DNA of 64,000 nt from Calliopum simillimum (Eukaryota; Arthropoda; Insecta; Diptera; Lauxaniidae). Below, one piece after another: positions 1 through 12,780 of the stretch; within the stretch, counting starts at the first letter, position 1; the number at the start of each line of letters is the position of its first letter. Location of the stretch: assembly GCA_951812925.1 (NCBI GenBank), contig OX638368.1, forward strand, positions 68,162,569 to 68,226,568, written 5' to 3'. The notes under the pieces were generated by a model. The model saw only the letters and a program-made list of their open reading frames with translations. It was not told where the DNA came from and searched no databases. Position numbers and translations under genes: made by a program.

Positions 1-130
1 AAAGTTAAAAAAATTGTCACGTGACTTTCGAAAAAAAAAATCGCGTAGCTCTAACAGCCATTTAGCGCAAAACAAGTCTTCTACAAAATGTTTGTTTTTC
101 ATCCACCTTTCTGTAAAAAAAAATAAAAAA
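1..130 (+). repeat. Dispersed repeat, inverted partner at 30258-30387
   Basis: The first 130 bases match the reverse complement of 30258-30387 almost throughout, including the stretch around gtcacgtgac and the block ending in tcttctacaaaatgttt. Similarity stops in the A-rich run after ~130. This is a segment of a dispersed element cut by the window edge; no coding potential is apparent. Confidence 0.75.
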
Positions 131-1451
131 ATTACTGATTTTGAAATAGTCAACTTTTACGATTTTTCAAAAAATGGCCGCCATTTTGTAAATAAAAAAA
201 TTGCATTGATTTTTCGCAAAAACACTACTTGGACTCTCTGAAGTTCCATGCCCATAACTTGCAAAAATACTGAGCACTTAGGACAGCTTTGTGAATTTTT
301 ATAAAAATCTGAGAAACCAACTGCAAATTTCGAAAAATTGAGATCATGTCATGTTAACAAAAAAACAAAAATGTACCAATTTAGGAAGATGCATTTGAAA
401 AATTGATTGGAGAGGTAGATTAAGGCTCATTATGTAGAAAATCTATATTTAATACAAGAAGGAATGGGAGAAAAGCACATTCTATGATTTTGAAATTTTT
501 TGTGATTTTTAAATTGTTTGTGATTTTAAAATTTTTTCCGTACTTCCAAGTGTTCTCGTATGCATAGCATCTTTCCTTCAAATTTCATGAGCAATTTTGA
601 CTCTGGCACTACAATGTATGCAAAGAAAATTCAAAAAAAGGTTCTACTGTAAAATTTATTTTTTGACGGTTAAGTCTTTTTGGCGGTTAAGGGTCGATAT
701 AGTTACACTAGTTTTGTCATTTTTTTTTTTTAGACGGGTATTAAATTTTGATCTTTGAATTGTTTTATTGTTATGATAATTACCGCTATTCTGGTAAAAT
801 TTCCTTCATAAACTACAATCATTAAACTGACGGTTTTCAGTATATCGCTGACGTTTAACGATTCTAAAGAATCTCAATTTATGTTTTCAAAATATTCCCC
901 AGTTCACACTGAAAGTGTGTTATAAATTGTTAACCATAATTTTTGTATGCAAAAATTACAAAACTAATATTTTTAAAATTGTAATTTTAAGTCAGTGGGT
1001 AATCAATCATTAAAGTTAGTTTTTATTTCCGTACTTTTATTCAACCTAATTGATGAAGCCTCCATTCCGACTAAATTGATGGGGTTGCATCAAATTGAAC
1101 TATGTATACTATGGATGAGTACGCGGAATGTGGACGAAGCAGTTAAAAATCATATTTAAAAAAGTCTTTTCAGTTGCACCGAAATTTAAGAAAACGTCGC
1201 GCGAAACTCGTGTAGCGTTCTTATTTTTAGGCCTCGTTTTCAGTTATATTAAATGGAGTTCCATTAAATTAAACTTAACTATGGAAAAGCTCACAAAATT
1301 AAGTTATGAACACTGTTTAAAAATTTATCATTCGTTCACTTTCTAATAACTGACGTAAATTAAAAAGGAAAGAATTCAATTTTTTTTATAAAATTTTCAA
1401 TAAAAAAATTTAAATGTTCGGACAGACAAAGGATAAAGGTAAAACCTGAAT
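131..1451. other. AT-rich sequence, nothing recognised
   Basis: Homopolymer-rich non-coding sequence. Short open frames (for example 1128-1346) show no domain or plausible composition. No RNA gene or repeat boundary was recognised. Confidence 0.5.
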
Positions 1452-3603
1452 AGTGCAGGCAAATTAGGTAAACACAGGTATTCATTTCTAATTTTGTTGA
1501 ACATGCACCGATTTTGATCCAACAGGGCTCATTTTGTTCGTAATAAAATTTAAAACAAAACCAACACATTAGTTTTTTCCGCCCTTTCCCCAAAATTTCT
1601 TTAGTCCCCCGTGAACCCTCAAAATCGGATAAATTCAATCAAACTGTTCTAAAATGCTTCAAAATGGAAAGTTATGCTATTCACGGAGCTCTCTAGATTG
1701 CTGAATCCAAATATGATGTTGGAAAATGAATAAACTCAAAATGGCGCCCGGAAAACTGCGTACATACCCATTTTAAGCACCAAAAATGGGAAAAAATCGT
1801 TACAGGGGGTTTTAGCCTAGAAGTCTCGTTACAATGAATGAATTTATACGGTCGGTGTGGGATATTGTTTTTTATACTATAAAAAGTAAAGTTTACCAAA
1901 CATTTTTTTGTGTTTATGATTTGTTTATTATTTAAGCAATAACTATAAAAAGTTAATACAACTCAAAATTAAAAATATTTGGAACAATTTGCAAACCATT
2001 TTTTCTAAACTAATTTGAGGTCGCTGAACACGAAAAACCAAATTATTTTTTTTTTCTTGCAGCTGTTCCCGAGTTATTCGTTAATTTATATTTTCGAGGT
2101 TATAGCTTCATATGCATCAATATATTTCTATGACGCCAAGTCCGATCAATTTTATTTTTCCACGTTTACAAAGAGTGACTAATGGCGCTTCTAACAAGTA
2201 TACAAATGATTATGCTTCGAACAAAATTGACTGAGTTATAGCAGAAAAAAGTTTGAAATTTCACAAATTTTTGAAATTTTTCACATCAACTTCAAATGAA
2301 ACATTTGGTTTTTGGCATATAATTTTTTTAAATACTTGTTTTTCATATAATTGCAAACATTTTAAGCCTTTGTTAAGCAAAATCGAATGAAATTTCCAAA
2401 AGATATTAAGGTTTTAGTGCAATGAGGAAGATGTGAGAATTTTCGAAATGTTCGGCCTGAGTCAACAGATCCAATTTTTCAGCCTCCAGATAGGACACCC
2501 TACACTTATTAAACACTTTAAAGATCTTTTAAGTAATTTCTAATCATTCTCTGTAGAAGAACATTGCGGATTGTATCAAAAATATTAATTTTTGAAAGAA
2601 ATCGAAATTTCCCTATTGCACTAAAACCCTAATATCTTTTGGAAATTTTATTTGATTTTGCTCAATATAAGCTTTAAATGTTTGCAATTATATGTGCCAT
2701 TTAATAATATTACTAAAAAACAAGTAATAAAAAAAATTATATGCCAAAAACCAATTATTTCATTTGAAGTTGATGTGAAAAATTTGAAAAATTTGTGAAA
2801 TTTCAAACTTTTTCCTGCTATACCTCAGTCAATTTTGTTCAAAGCATAATCATTGGTATACTTGTTAGAAGCGCCATTAATCACTCTTTGTAAACGTGGA
2901 AAAATAAAATTGATCGGACTTGGCGTCATAGAAATATATTGATGCATATGAAGCTATAACCTCGAAAATATAAATTAACGAATAACTCGGGAACAGCTGC
3001 AAGGAAAAAAAAAATAATTGGGTTTTTCGTGTTCAGCGACCTCAAATTAGTTTAGAAAAAATGGTTTGCAAATTGTTCCAAATATTTTTAATTTTGAGTT
3101 GTATTAACTTTTTATAGTTATTGCTTAAATAATAAACAAATCATAAACACAAAAAAATTTTTGGTAAACTTTACTTTTTATAGTATAAAAAACAATATCC
3201 CACACCGACCGTATAAATTCATTCATTGTAACGAGACTTCTAGGCTAAAACCCCCTGTAACGATTTTTTCCCATTTTTGGTGCTTAAAATGGGTATGTAC
3301 GCAGTTTTCCGGGCGCCATTTTGAGTTTTTTCATTTTCCAACATCATACATATTTGGATTCAGCAATCTAGAGAGCCCCGTGAATAGCATAACTTTCCAT
3401 TTTGAAGCATTTTAGAACAGTTTGATTGAATTTATCCGATTTTGAGGGTTCACGGGGGACTAAAGAAATTTTGGGGAAAGGGCGGAAAAAACTAATGTGT
3501 TGGTTTTGTTTTAAATTTTATTACGAACAAAATGAGCTCTGTTGGATCAAAATCGGTGCATGTTCAACAAAATTATAAATGAATACCTAATTTGCCTGCA
3601 CTA
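1452..3603. mobile_element. Fold-back (palindromic) repeat element FB1
   Basis: Two arms of about 1 kb, 1452-2425 and 2612-3603, are near-identical reverse complements separated by a ~185-bp unique spacer. Examples are the block 1700-1900, mirrored at 3160-3360, and the block 2390-2425, mirrored at 2612-2650. The left arm carries a ~9-bp insertion near 1472 relative to the right arm. The open frames mirrored in both arms (1693-1899 minus, 3161-3415 plus) are a by-product of the symmetry, not genes. The structure is that of a fold-back element or a non-autonomous DNA transposon made almost wholly of inverted repeats. I did not find a convincing target duplication. Confidence 0.8.
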
Positions 3604-5059
3604 GAACTAATGGAGCTAAATTTTGCCAAACTTACAAATTAATTCTCAATGACCCCTTAAGCCAATTTCTTCAACGAAATTTAAATTTTACTTTTTCTAA
3701 AATTTCTTAAAACTGAAATCATTGAGTTACATTAAACACAATTTCAAATTTCTCTTTATATACACTAACATTCTTATTTGTATATATAGTACATGTATTT
3801 TTATAATCAGGCCTAACGCTGATGGTCCGGGAGCCGGCAATACTAAAATTGCCGTCATCGCGGATTCTGAAATTTTTAATGAAAAATGGTAGTTTACACT
3901 AAGACGAATAAGAAAAGCTTGATCGGCGTGGTTATAGCCTGGCAAAAATGTTTTTAAATGATTTTTGAATTATTAAATTTTCGGAATGTTTTGCCGTCAC
4001 ACAGTGCGTTGAGCCCATACAAGCAATGGTCAGAAATAGAAGGAGTTGTTAGATATCGATGAAATTTGGTATAATAAGTAATTTGGGGTCGCTGAGCTCA
4101 AAAATGATCTCAGATTTCTTGTAAACTTTATAGTTTTGCCAAAAACCAGGTATTTAGGACGATTTTCTTAAGCTCCATATATAACGATGATGAAAAGGTA
4201 ATGTTTAATGTTAACAAATGAAATATACGTAGTTGCAATAAAGTTTTTTTTGTACTTTTGAGACCATTTGTGTTAATAAAAACAAAAAAAAATTTTCAAC
4301 ATAAATTTTAAATTTCATGCAAATTTCTCATTTTAAGCATTTTTAAAAAAAAGAAAAAACATATTTGTAGGACGAAGTAGGAAAAGTTATTTGCAGTTCT
4401 TGATTATATAGAATCCGTACTAGTAGATTAAAAAAAAAAACGGCACTTAATTTTATAAGATTTGTTTTTTTTTTTATTCGAAATTTGTCAATTTCTGAAG
4501 TTTTTCATTTGATAATATCATGTATTAAAATCACTACAATATATATCAAACTATATATTTTCGAAAATTTTTTAGTTTTATTTATTTACTTAAATATTAT
4601 TTATAATAAAAAACTTTACTTCGCTTTGTTTAATCAAAAGACAAATTTTTGATAATTATTTGCTTAAGAGAACCCAAAACGAAGTTAATAAAACATGATT
4701 TTTTTTGAAAAATATCTCAACTTTGAAGTGTCACAGCATAGCCAAAACTGAGTTTTTCCCCTAAATATTTTGTTTTTATTTTATTGATACAATTACCTGT
4801 CGATTGATACCAATATTATTAGGTTTCGAGTCACAAAAAATTTTGATTTTTGCCCACTAGCCAACGCAGTGTGCGTCATCGCGGATTTTGATCAATCTTA
4901 TATTAATCGATGCTAAATTTCATAACTATTCAGAAAAAATCCGGCCGACCAAATTTTTCTTGCCGAGAATAACCGGCAGACCTATTTTAATGGTGCTACA
5001 CGGAGTTTATGGACAGCCCCTAAGGTATCTGAATTCCGTACAAATTTAATTTAGTCATT
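3604..5059. other. AT-rich sequence with a weak MITE candidate
   Basis: Mostly featureless AT-rich DNA. The motif cgtcatcgcgga occurs twice in direct orientation (near 3853 and 4876). A cacagtgcgttg-type end near 3996 faces its inverse (caacgcagtgtg) near 4863, which could mark the ends of an ~0.9-kb non-autonomous element. The match is short and imperfect. Confidence 0.35.
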
Positions 5060-5343
5060 ATCATAGAGTCAGTTTCGCGATTTCTCTTGAAAAGTGAACA
5101 TCTTGGTGTTAACTCTCTGGACTCGTCTAAAAAATTGTTCTAAATAAAACACAAAATCCATTTTTGATTTATTACTATTGTAACAATAGTCACAAAACTC
5201 AATTAGTTATCTAATATAAGCATTTACAAATTAAAACTATTAAAATATTAAAAAATAAGTAACAAAATAAAACAAAAAATAGTGACCGTACGCCTCGTGT
5301 ATTTGTAAGTCACCCTACAGTTGGCTGTAATAAAAACTTAATC

Positions 5344-6600
5344 ATGCCTGAACCGCCTGATCGTGACAGACGAAATCAACCTGTCCAACCTCTACTTGAA
5401 AGAGACAATTCAAAATCATTGAAAACAACTTCTCCTGGCCCTAAATACCTAGTAATGACTCGAAAAGACAGTAATGATACTATGACCAACGTTTCACCAT
5501 TCCTCATAAAAAAAGTCATTGATAATGTTTGCAGCGGTGAAGTCGATACCTGTAAAAAACTTCGTAATGGCAGTATTCTTATTAAGACAACCAATCTTGC
5601 TCAAGCTACAAAACTTATTAAACTAACTGGAATTACACAAAACATAAAAGTCGATATATCTGAGCATAACACTCTTAATACTTCCAAGGGGGTTATATAC
5701 AGTAATGATCTTAGAGGAATTCCAGAAGATGAATTATTACTAGAGCTTCAACGCCAAAAACATCTCTGAAGTTAAAAAAATAACCAAAAAGGAAAACGAT
5801 CAGATTAAAGAAACAGGATTGATTGTTTTAACATTCTCAGTTCCAAATCTTCCAAATCAAATAAATGTAGGGTACCAAAAAGTTAATGTTCGCCCTTATA
5901 TTCCTCTCCCCTTAAGATGCAAAACTTGCTTTCGTCTTGGTCACATCACAAGATTTTGCGAGAGCAAAATTCAAATGTGTGCTAATTGCGGCAATGTAAA
6001 CACGTGAATACCGAGCTCAAAGAAGAATGCGACAAAGAAAAAACATGCATAAACTGCAAAGAAAATGATATTCCTAATAGCAACCACAGCTCAGTTGATA
6101 AAAAGTGCCCAATTTTTATTAAACATAAAGAACTTCAAGCAATAAGAACTCTACAGAAAACAGATTCAAGAACAGCAATAAAAATCTACAATGAGCGTCA
6201 CCAACACGACAATACAACTTATTCTTCTACTCTACGTTCAGCTAATAATTACAGCAATGACATGTTTTCCTCTCCCGTTCAATCTAATGACAAAACTTTA
6301 CAAGACCAACATCAACATACCAACACCAACAGTAAATCCCAAAAATCAACAAACAGCAGCTCGCCGAGCACTCTCGTGAACGAACCTCAACGCTCCAATT
6401 CGGACATCTCTCTTCAATGCCAAAAAATAACTGACACCAAATTGAAGATCCTACCTAAGAATATTTCAAACCGCCTTAAATCACAGCTGAAAGCAAAAGC
6501 CAGATCAAACAATAAGCCTGGTATCTCTTCTGCATCCAACATAAATCCTTTTGTAGACAACGATGACCACGAAGAACTCGATTTTGAAATGGATACTTAG
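5344..6600 (+). pseudogene. ORF1 (gag-like nucleic-acid-binding protein), two frameshifts
   Basis: An ATG at 5344 opens a reading frame that is left by a one-base shift in an A-run near 5758 and again by a one-base shift near 5995. The last frame ends at 6600. The middle part contains a zinc knuckle of the C-X2-C-X4-H-X4-C type (CKTC...H...C around 5920-5960), then CANC..., then a third Cys-rich motif (CINC... around 6046). This array is typical of ORF1 proteins of I- and jockey-group elements, which coat the RNA in cytoplasmic particles. The C-terminal part is Asn/Ser/Gln-rich and low in complexity. Each frameshift lies in a short homopolymer or repeated-base context, so decay looks modest. 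Confidence 0.85.
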
Positions 6601-6716
6601 ATCTATTCTAAGCATATTATTTACAATACGTAATGCTATTTTAAAAGTATTTTCACTAGTATACATTTTCATAAGTATAAACATATCTATATCTATATCT
6701 ATATACATGATAAAAT

Positions 6717-9700
6717 ATGTCACTTAATTTACTTCAGTGGAATATCAAAGGTTATATTAATAATTATGAACACTTGCAGATCCTAATTAAATCCCATAAC
6801 CCTAAAATCATAACACTACAAGAAACTCACCTTCATTCCAACTATAATATCCCCATACCAATAAATTACCAACTATATAATCTCAATTCTTCTCAAAACT
6901 CATATGGCGGTGTTGCTTTGCTCATCCACAACTCCCTTCAACATAATATAATTAGTCTCAGCAATGATTTCGACTCAATTGCTGCAATAGTCTACTCCAA
7001 AATAAAATTTATTATTTTCTCTTCTTATATTCCACCAAAAAAGAAATTTAGTACCCAAAACCTAAAAAATGTTTTTGATAACACTCTCCCGTGTTTAGTT
7101 ACGGGTGATTTCAATGGCTGGCACCGCAAATGGGGCTCTCCAAACAACAGTCGTAGAGGTAATATTCTCTCAAAATTTTTAGATCTATCTAACTTCATTA
7201 TACTCAACGACGGATCGCCAACTCATTTTAGTACCCACCACTCTTTCACGCACATTGATTTGTCTTTTTGCTCACCAACTCTCGCTCCTCAATCCAAATG
7301 GAATATAGTTGATGATCTCTCTGGAAGCGATCACTTCCCCATTGCAATTACTCTTTTCACAACAAACAGTACTTACATAAAATCAAGGCCCAAATTTATC
7401 ACTCCAAACGCAAACTGGAATAAGTTTCAAAACCTAACAGACAAATTCAATGAGATCGTAATACCGAGCAATAATATCAATAAAGAAACAGCCAATATAC
7501 ATAGAATTATTATACAAAGTGCAAATGAGGCTATACCTCAAAATCATTCAAAATATCGGAACCGACATGTACCTTGGTGGAACAAAAAGTTGGATGACTT
7601 AAAACGTGACAAAAATAGGTTATGGCACATTTTAAAAAAAAACATTTCGCTACAGAATATTTTGAACTATAAAAAGTCCTACTCTTTGTTCAGGCGCGAA
7701 TTAAAAATTTGTAAAAGGGAATCAATCCAAAAGTTTACATCTGATATTAACCCTAAAACTCCTTCCCTCAAAATATGGTCCAACATTAGACAATTTTGTG
7801 GTCTTAACTCTTCTCCTAATATTCATTCAATTAAATCTCCTAACTCAAATCTTCACCTTATTACTGACAAAACTACAATAACAGAAGAATTTTGCAAATA
7901 CTGGTCCGAAGCATCAGCAGACATAAACTTTCCAAGACTCTTTCGAGAAAAAAAGGAATCATCTTTATCCAACCTCCCATCATTTACCCACAATAAAAAT
8001 GCACTGCTCATAGAAAAAGACATAAGTCTCCTAGAATTAACAATAGCGCTAAATAACCTTAAAGGAAAAACTCCTGGAGCTGACAGGATCTCGTATCCTA
8101 TGTTAAAAAATATGTCTTTCTCCACCAAACAAAGACTGTTAAACCTCTACAATAATATATTTAATAATTTCATTCCCCAAGCATTTAAAGTTAGTACCAT
8201 AATACCTATTCACAAACCTGGCTCGGACAAAACAGCATTAGATTCCTACAGACCTATCTCCCTCAATCCCTGCTCCTCAAAAGTTTTAGACAAGATTATT
8301 TCTAATCGATTATAGTGGTTTGTCACATCTGGCAAATTGATCAATAGTCGGCAAATGGGCTTCAAGAAAGGTAAATCCGTAACGGACTCTCTAATTTACT
8401 TAGACTACCAGATTACTGACTGCTTATCAAAGAAAAACCATTTATCTGTAATATCTCTGGACTTCGCTAAAGCTTTTGAGAAAATTGGTGTACACAATTA
8501 TCAACCAACTGGTTGAATAGAGACTTGGTCCCAAAATAATAAATTATGTCTTAAACTTTATGACTAAAAGAGAAATTAAGATTCGTGTTAGTACACATCA
8601 TTCTAAAACTCGCCCTCTATTCAATGGAATACCTCAAGGTTCACCTATTTCAGTCATTCTTTTTCTTATTGCCTTCAATAAACTCAGCAATATTATTTCA
8701 TCTCACAAACAGTTTGACTTTTGCGCTTATGCAGACGATTTTCACATCATACGCAGACTTAACAAATCTAAAAATATTACACTTGATATAAGTGCGCTTG
8801 TAAGTGACATTTTGTCTTGGTGTAACTATTCTGGTGCCAAACTATCGGCTTCGAAATGCAAACACCTGCATATTTGTAGGAAAAAAGAGTGCTCTTGCGT
8901 CATTCAGTCGCATAATTTTACAATAGATAATGTCGATAAACTCAAAATACTGGGTGTAATCATTAATAAAAGATATAGGTGGAATAATCACATTGATGAT
9001 TTACACTTAAAATTATCAACCAAGCTTAATGTAGTAAAATGCTTATCAAACCACAAATTCAACTGCAGTTCTTACACACTGATTTCGGTCGTTAATGCTC
9101 TAATTGTATCAAAAATCGACTACGGGTTATTTCTTTATGGTTATAGTCCCAAATCGACTCTAAAAAAATTAAAAACTATGCTCTACTCTTCACTGCGGAT
9201 GGCATTAGGAGCCTTCAAGACAACTCCAATTAATAATATCCTTTTTGAATCGAACACAAAAACCATAGAAAACAGAAGAGATTACATTACCACCAAAATT
9301 TGCCTGACATTACTCTCAAGCTCTGATACTTCTTTAGCACCAATAATTTGTAAAATATCGACATCAAAACCCCCAAAGGTCAACTCAGTAATACACAGAT
9401 GCATTTCACTATGTAATCAGTTAGAATTGCCATATAAACCACTAAAACTAAAACAATCTACCGTTCCTTCTTGGCTTTTCAATCCCGTAATACTTAACAC
9501 ATCCCTCCGTAAACTTCCAAAAGTATCTACTGCTCCTCTAACATACCAACAGTTGTTTTTAGAAATTCAAAATAAGCTTAATAACTACACAATGATCTAT
9601 ACAGATGGCTCAAAAGATGATAACTCCACTAGCTACAGTATAACAACATCAAACACCATAATTAAAATTGGACTCATTCCACATTACTTTACCATATTTT

Positions 9701-10410
9701 CTGCAGAAATAATCGCAATTTTCGAAGCAATTACATATTTCTCAACAAAGGCAGGAAAATACGCTATATGTTCTGACTCTTTATCTTCTATTGACGCTAT
9801 ATCTAATCCCGAAAACAATAGTTTCTATCCTAAATCTATCAAAAACTTACTAATAGACCTATTTAATAAAATAGTACTAGTATGGGTTCCTGGCCATGTC
9901 CAAATACTCGGCAACGAATTCGCTGATCAAGCTGCAAAATTGGCAACAAAATCTCCACTGCTAAATTCACCAAATTGGAACGCAAAAGATATAAAAAATT
10001 ACTCAAAATCAATCTTAAATGAAAACCAGGGGCGGCTATGGCCGCTTACTTCCAAATGGTATCAATATATCAATAAAAATAAGATAAATATAAATCAATT
10101 TTTAAAATTTCATCACTGCGACTTGAATAGGCCCTATTTAGTTAAGTATGAACGCCTAAGACTAGGCCATACTTGTTTAACTCACTTGCATTACATAGAT
10201 AAAAACCGTTCCCCCTACTGTCCTCACTGCAACTCTTCAACACAAATTACTATAGCCCACCTATTATCCGAGTGTCCCTATTTTAGAATGAACAGAAACC
10301 AAATCTTCACTAACAATGATCCTTTATTTCATCTCACCCACCCCAGTATAACATCTATTCAAAAGGTTATATTTTTCTTAAAACCCTGTAACCTGTTTCA
10401 CTTAATTTAA
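6717..10410 (+). pseudogene. ORF2 (endonuclease-RT-RNase H), stops and a frameshift
   Basis: The ATG at 6717 starts an apurinic-type endonuclease: QWNIKGY (about residue 7), an ETH motif, a TGDFNGWHRKWGS-type block and the C-terminal SDHFPI signature. The RT follows, with SYRPISL, an LDFAKAF block, NGIPQGSP and the catalytic AYADD near 8725. RNase H shows its acidic residues in YTDGSK, AEIIAIFEA, SDSLSS and NEFADQAAK (about 9595-9940). A CPHC...H...CP zinc-knuckle-like motif lies near the end. The frame is broken by TAG at 8313-8315, a one-base shift near 8490 and TAG near 8518, all inside the RT. Otherwise more than 1,100 codons remain readable, so inactivation is fairly recent. Confidence 0.9.
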
Positions 10411-10630
10411 CAAATATGTATACAACAATAACCATTTTAATTTAATTTCATATTAGCCTAATATTTAAAATTTTTACATTTAAAGATTCTCTTTAATATC
10501 AATGTTTGTAAATATGATAACTTGTAAATATATCCTGTAATTTACGTTAGCTGAAGGCCATCGTTGCCATTGCTTTCTTACATTATCTTATAGTTTTGTA
10601 ATTATAAGTTAATTAATAAATAAATAAATA

Positions 10631-10640
10631 ATCATAGAGT
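10631..10640 (+). repeat. 3' copy of the 10-bp target-site duplication
   Basis: atcatagagt directly follows the TAAA-repeat tail and equals 5060-5069. Together they mark the insertion site of the I-like element. Confidence 0.85.
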
Positions 10641-11846
10641 TGCAACACATTTATTTCAATGGAAGATATCGTCAATTGTAAACTATCCAATATTTTTTCT
10701 TGTATTTTATAGATCGTCATCTGTATTCATTAGAAGACAAAAATTTCTACAAACTTTAAAAGAAGTTGAGTTCAATTGGAAACTTTATTTTATAAAAACC
10801 CAATAATATAATTTTTATAATATTACTTACTTTTTAATCATTTTTGAATAAGAAGTAAATTTTTATGTAAAAAATATTAATATGTTTAATTTTGTTTTTG
10901 CATTTTTTCAGAAGGGGCGGCAAGCTTGTAAGAACTTGAAAAAGGGGGTGCGACCAAAAACGGTTGAGAACCACCGTTGTTAGGCATTTATATTCAATAT
11001 TACGAGATATGTATGACCAAATTAAATTTAAAGTTTAGAGCGGTGCCACGCCTCTTCATGAGTACCTACAAAGTCAAAGTCTATTTCATTCTTTAGTCTA
11101 TGCTAATGCTCATCATTTTGCAAAGTTTCACTAAAATCGGGACAGTCGTTCTTGAGAAAAAACATGGCAACAGTTTTTTCATGCACAATTTTAGGTCGTT
11201 TAAGAAAAGAAGATATCTCAGTTACCATACAAGACAGCAATTCTATAGTCAGATTCAGATTGAGCATCGCCAAAAACATTGAAAATAACAATTTTTGTTG
11301 TTGTTTGTTGTAATTTTATTTCTTATTTTTTTTTATCTTTTCATAAGTTTCTTAAATATTGTTTAAAAAATTAAATAATTCCGATACAACTCGAAAAGGT
11401 TTCTGATTTTAAATAAAATAAAAAAACAAAATTTAAAAAAAAAAAACGTCAAAATCGGACCTGTTCATGAGGACTTCCTGTTTTAGGCCTTTATTGACTC
11501 CACTAAATCCTTTTCAACCCTATACAACAAATACACTCCTAGAAAGATCTTACAATTAGATAAAAATTTTCCGTACGGTTTTCTCTAAAACGCTACGGTG
11601 ACCCAAGAAATTTTTTTTCTAAAATAAATCAGAAAATCAGTTTTAACCCTATAACCCCTCAGGAGTACATTTTAGACCCCTCAGGTGCATTTTTTTGTTA
11701 GTCTAGGCCTCCTTTATCACCACGCAGAAGCTTCGTAACCTTATTCGATTCACCCCATATAATATATACGTACAAGTTATGACAAACAAAATAAAAACTA
11801 GTAAGGGTGGTATCTTTCTATTCTATTCTCGTAATAAGAACAAATT
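10641..11846. other. Non-coding, with a hAT-like end near 10979
   Basis: Mostly AT-rich. Read on the minus strand from about 10979, the sequence begins with ggtggttctcaacc followed by a run resembling tggtcgcaccccc, the layout of many hAT transposon termini. No matching second end was found, so it is an orphan end at best. The block 11041-11110 (gcggtgccacgcc...) belongs to a dispersed repeat also seen at 53240. Short open frames at 11100-11290 are not convincing. Confidence 0.4.
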
Positions 11847-12272
11847 GCTTATATGGGAGGTGCCACGCCCTCTAGTACTACTTCGCCTACATTTTACTCA
11901 GAGTTTGCAATTAATGTCCTTAGTGTTTGAGTGAAATTGGGATGGGTTTTCTCAAAAAACGTTTTCAGTGTATCATTTTGAAACTTTTGCTTATATGGGA
12001 GGTGCCACGACCTCTTTTCCGAGTTAACCTAGATTTTGCGTAGAGCTTGCATTTATTGTTCTGAGTGTTTGAGTGAAATTTAATTGGGCTTTCTCAAAAA
12101 ACGCTTTCTGTATAGCATTTTGAAACTTTTGTTTATATCGGAGATGCCACGCCCTCTAGTCCTACTTCGCCTACATTTTACTCAGAGTTTGCAATTAATG
12201 TTCTTAGTGTTTGAGTGAAAATTGGATGGGTTTTCTCAAAAAACGCTTTCAGTATAGCATTTTGAAACTTTT
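11847..12272 (+). repeat. Tandem array, 142-bp unit x 3
   Basis: Three head-to-tail units start at 11847, 11989 and 12131, and a fourth start is truncated at 12273. The period is exactly 142 bp each time. Units open with g(c/t)ttatat(g/c)gga and contain gtgccacg, a ctcagagtttgca block and a tttctcaaaaaacg block. They differ by scattered substitutions only, with almost no indels. Confidence 0.9.
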
Positions 12273-12295
12273 GCTTATATGATTTTTAATGGGTA

Positions 12296-12780
12296 GATAC
12301 GTTGCCCATTGAGGTCCTGTGAAACTTATTTTTTTAAAATTCCCTCGGCTTTGTCCGGGATAGTAAAAATCTTAATAATTCGGGAACCATTAACCCGATT
12401 TGAATGATTTTTTCCATGAGTCCGGTAAGTGATTTTTTTTTTTCAATGCGTAGATATTTTACGCAGTAGTACGTTAGATACGTTGCCCATTGAGGTCCTG
12501 TGAAACTTCTTTTTTCAAAATTCCCTCGGCTTTGTCCGGGATAGTAAAAATCTTAATAACTCGGGAAGCATTAACCCGATTTGAATGATTTTTTCCATGG
12601 GTAGATATGTTGTCCGGTGAGAGATTTTTTTTTCAATGCGTAGATATGTTACCCAGTGAGGTTTTGTAGCATTTGTTTTTTTCAAAGTTCTCTCGGCTTC
12701 GTGCGGGATATTAAAAATTCTTAATATCTCGGGAACCAATAACCTGATTTGAGTAATTTTTTTTTTTGCGTGGTTAAATT
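12296..12780 (+). repeat. Repeat R, about three diverged tandem units
   Basis: Units start near 12296, 12477 and 12643 with gata(c/t)(g/t)tt..cc(c)a(t/g)tgag. Each contains a block around ctcggctttgtccggga and then ctcgggaacc(a/t). Spacing is uneven (181 and 166 bp). Reverse-complement copies occur at 17230-17640, and a more distant relative lies near 50930-51060. Confidence 0.8.

Larger units (their letters stand above)
5070..10630 (+). mobile_element. I-like non-LTR retrotransposon with RNase H, full length
   Basis: The element begins with CAGT, as I-type elements commonly do, right after a 10-bp sequence (atcatagagt, 5060-5069) that reappears exactly after the 3' tail at 10631-10640. This target-site duplication defines the ends. 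The order is 5' UTR (5070-5343), ORF1 gag-like with zinc knuckles, a ~115-bp spacer, ORF2 with endonuclease, reverse transcriptase, RNase H and a C-terminal zinc-knuckle-like motif, then a 3' UTR ending in TAAA repeats. RNase H after RT is typical of the I/LOA side of the jockey superfamily and excludes jockey proper. Both ORFs carry a few lesions, so this copy is inactive. Clade assignment is from domain order, not a tree. Confidence 0.9.

Noticed and set aside
1360..3415. Matching open frames at 1360-1638/1693-1899 (minus) and 3161-3415 (plus)
   Set aside because: They are mirror images within a fold-back element; identical translation follows from the inverted repeat, and composition is not protein-like.
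11847..12760. Spaced repeats considered as a CRISPR array
   Set aside because: Units are contiguous 142-bp or irregular ~170-bp tandem repeats without repeat-spacer structure, and the DNA is eukaryotic.
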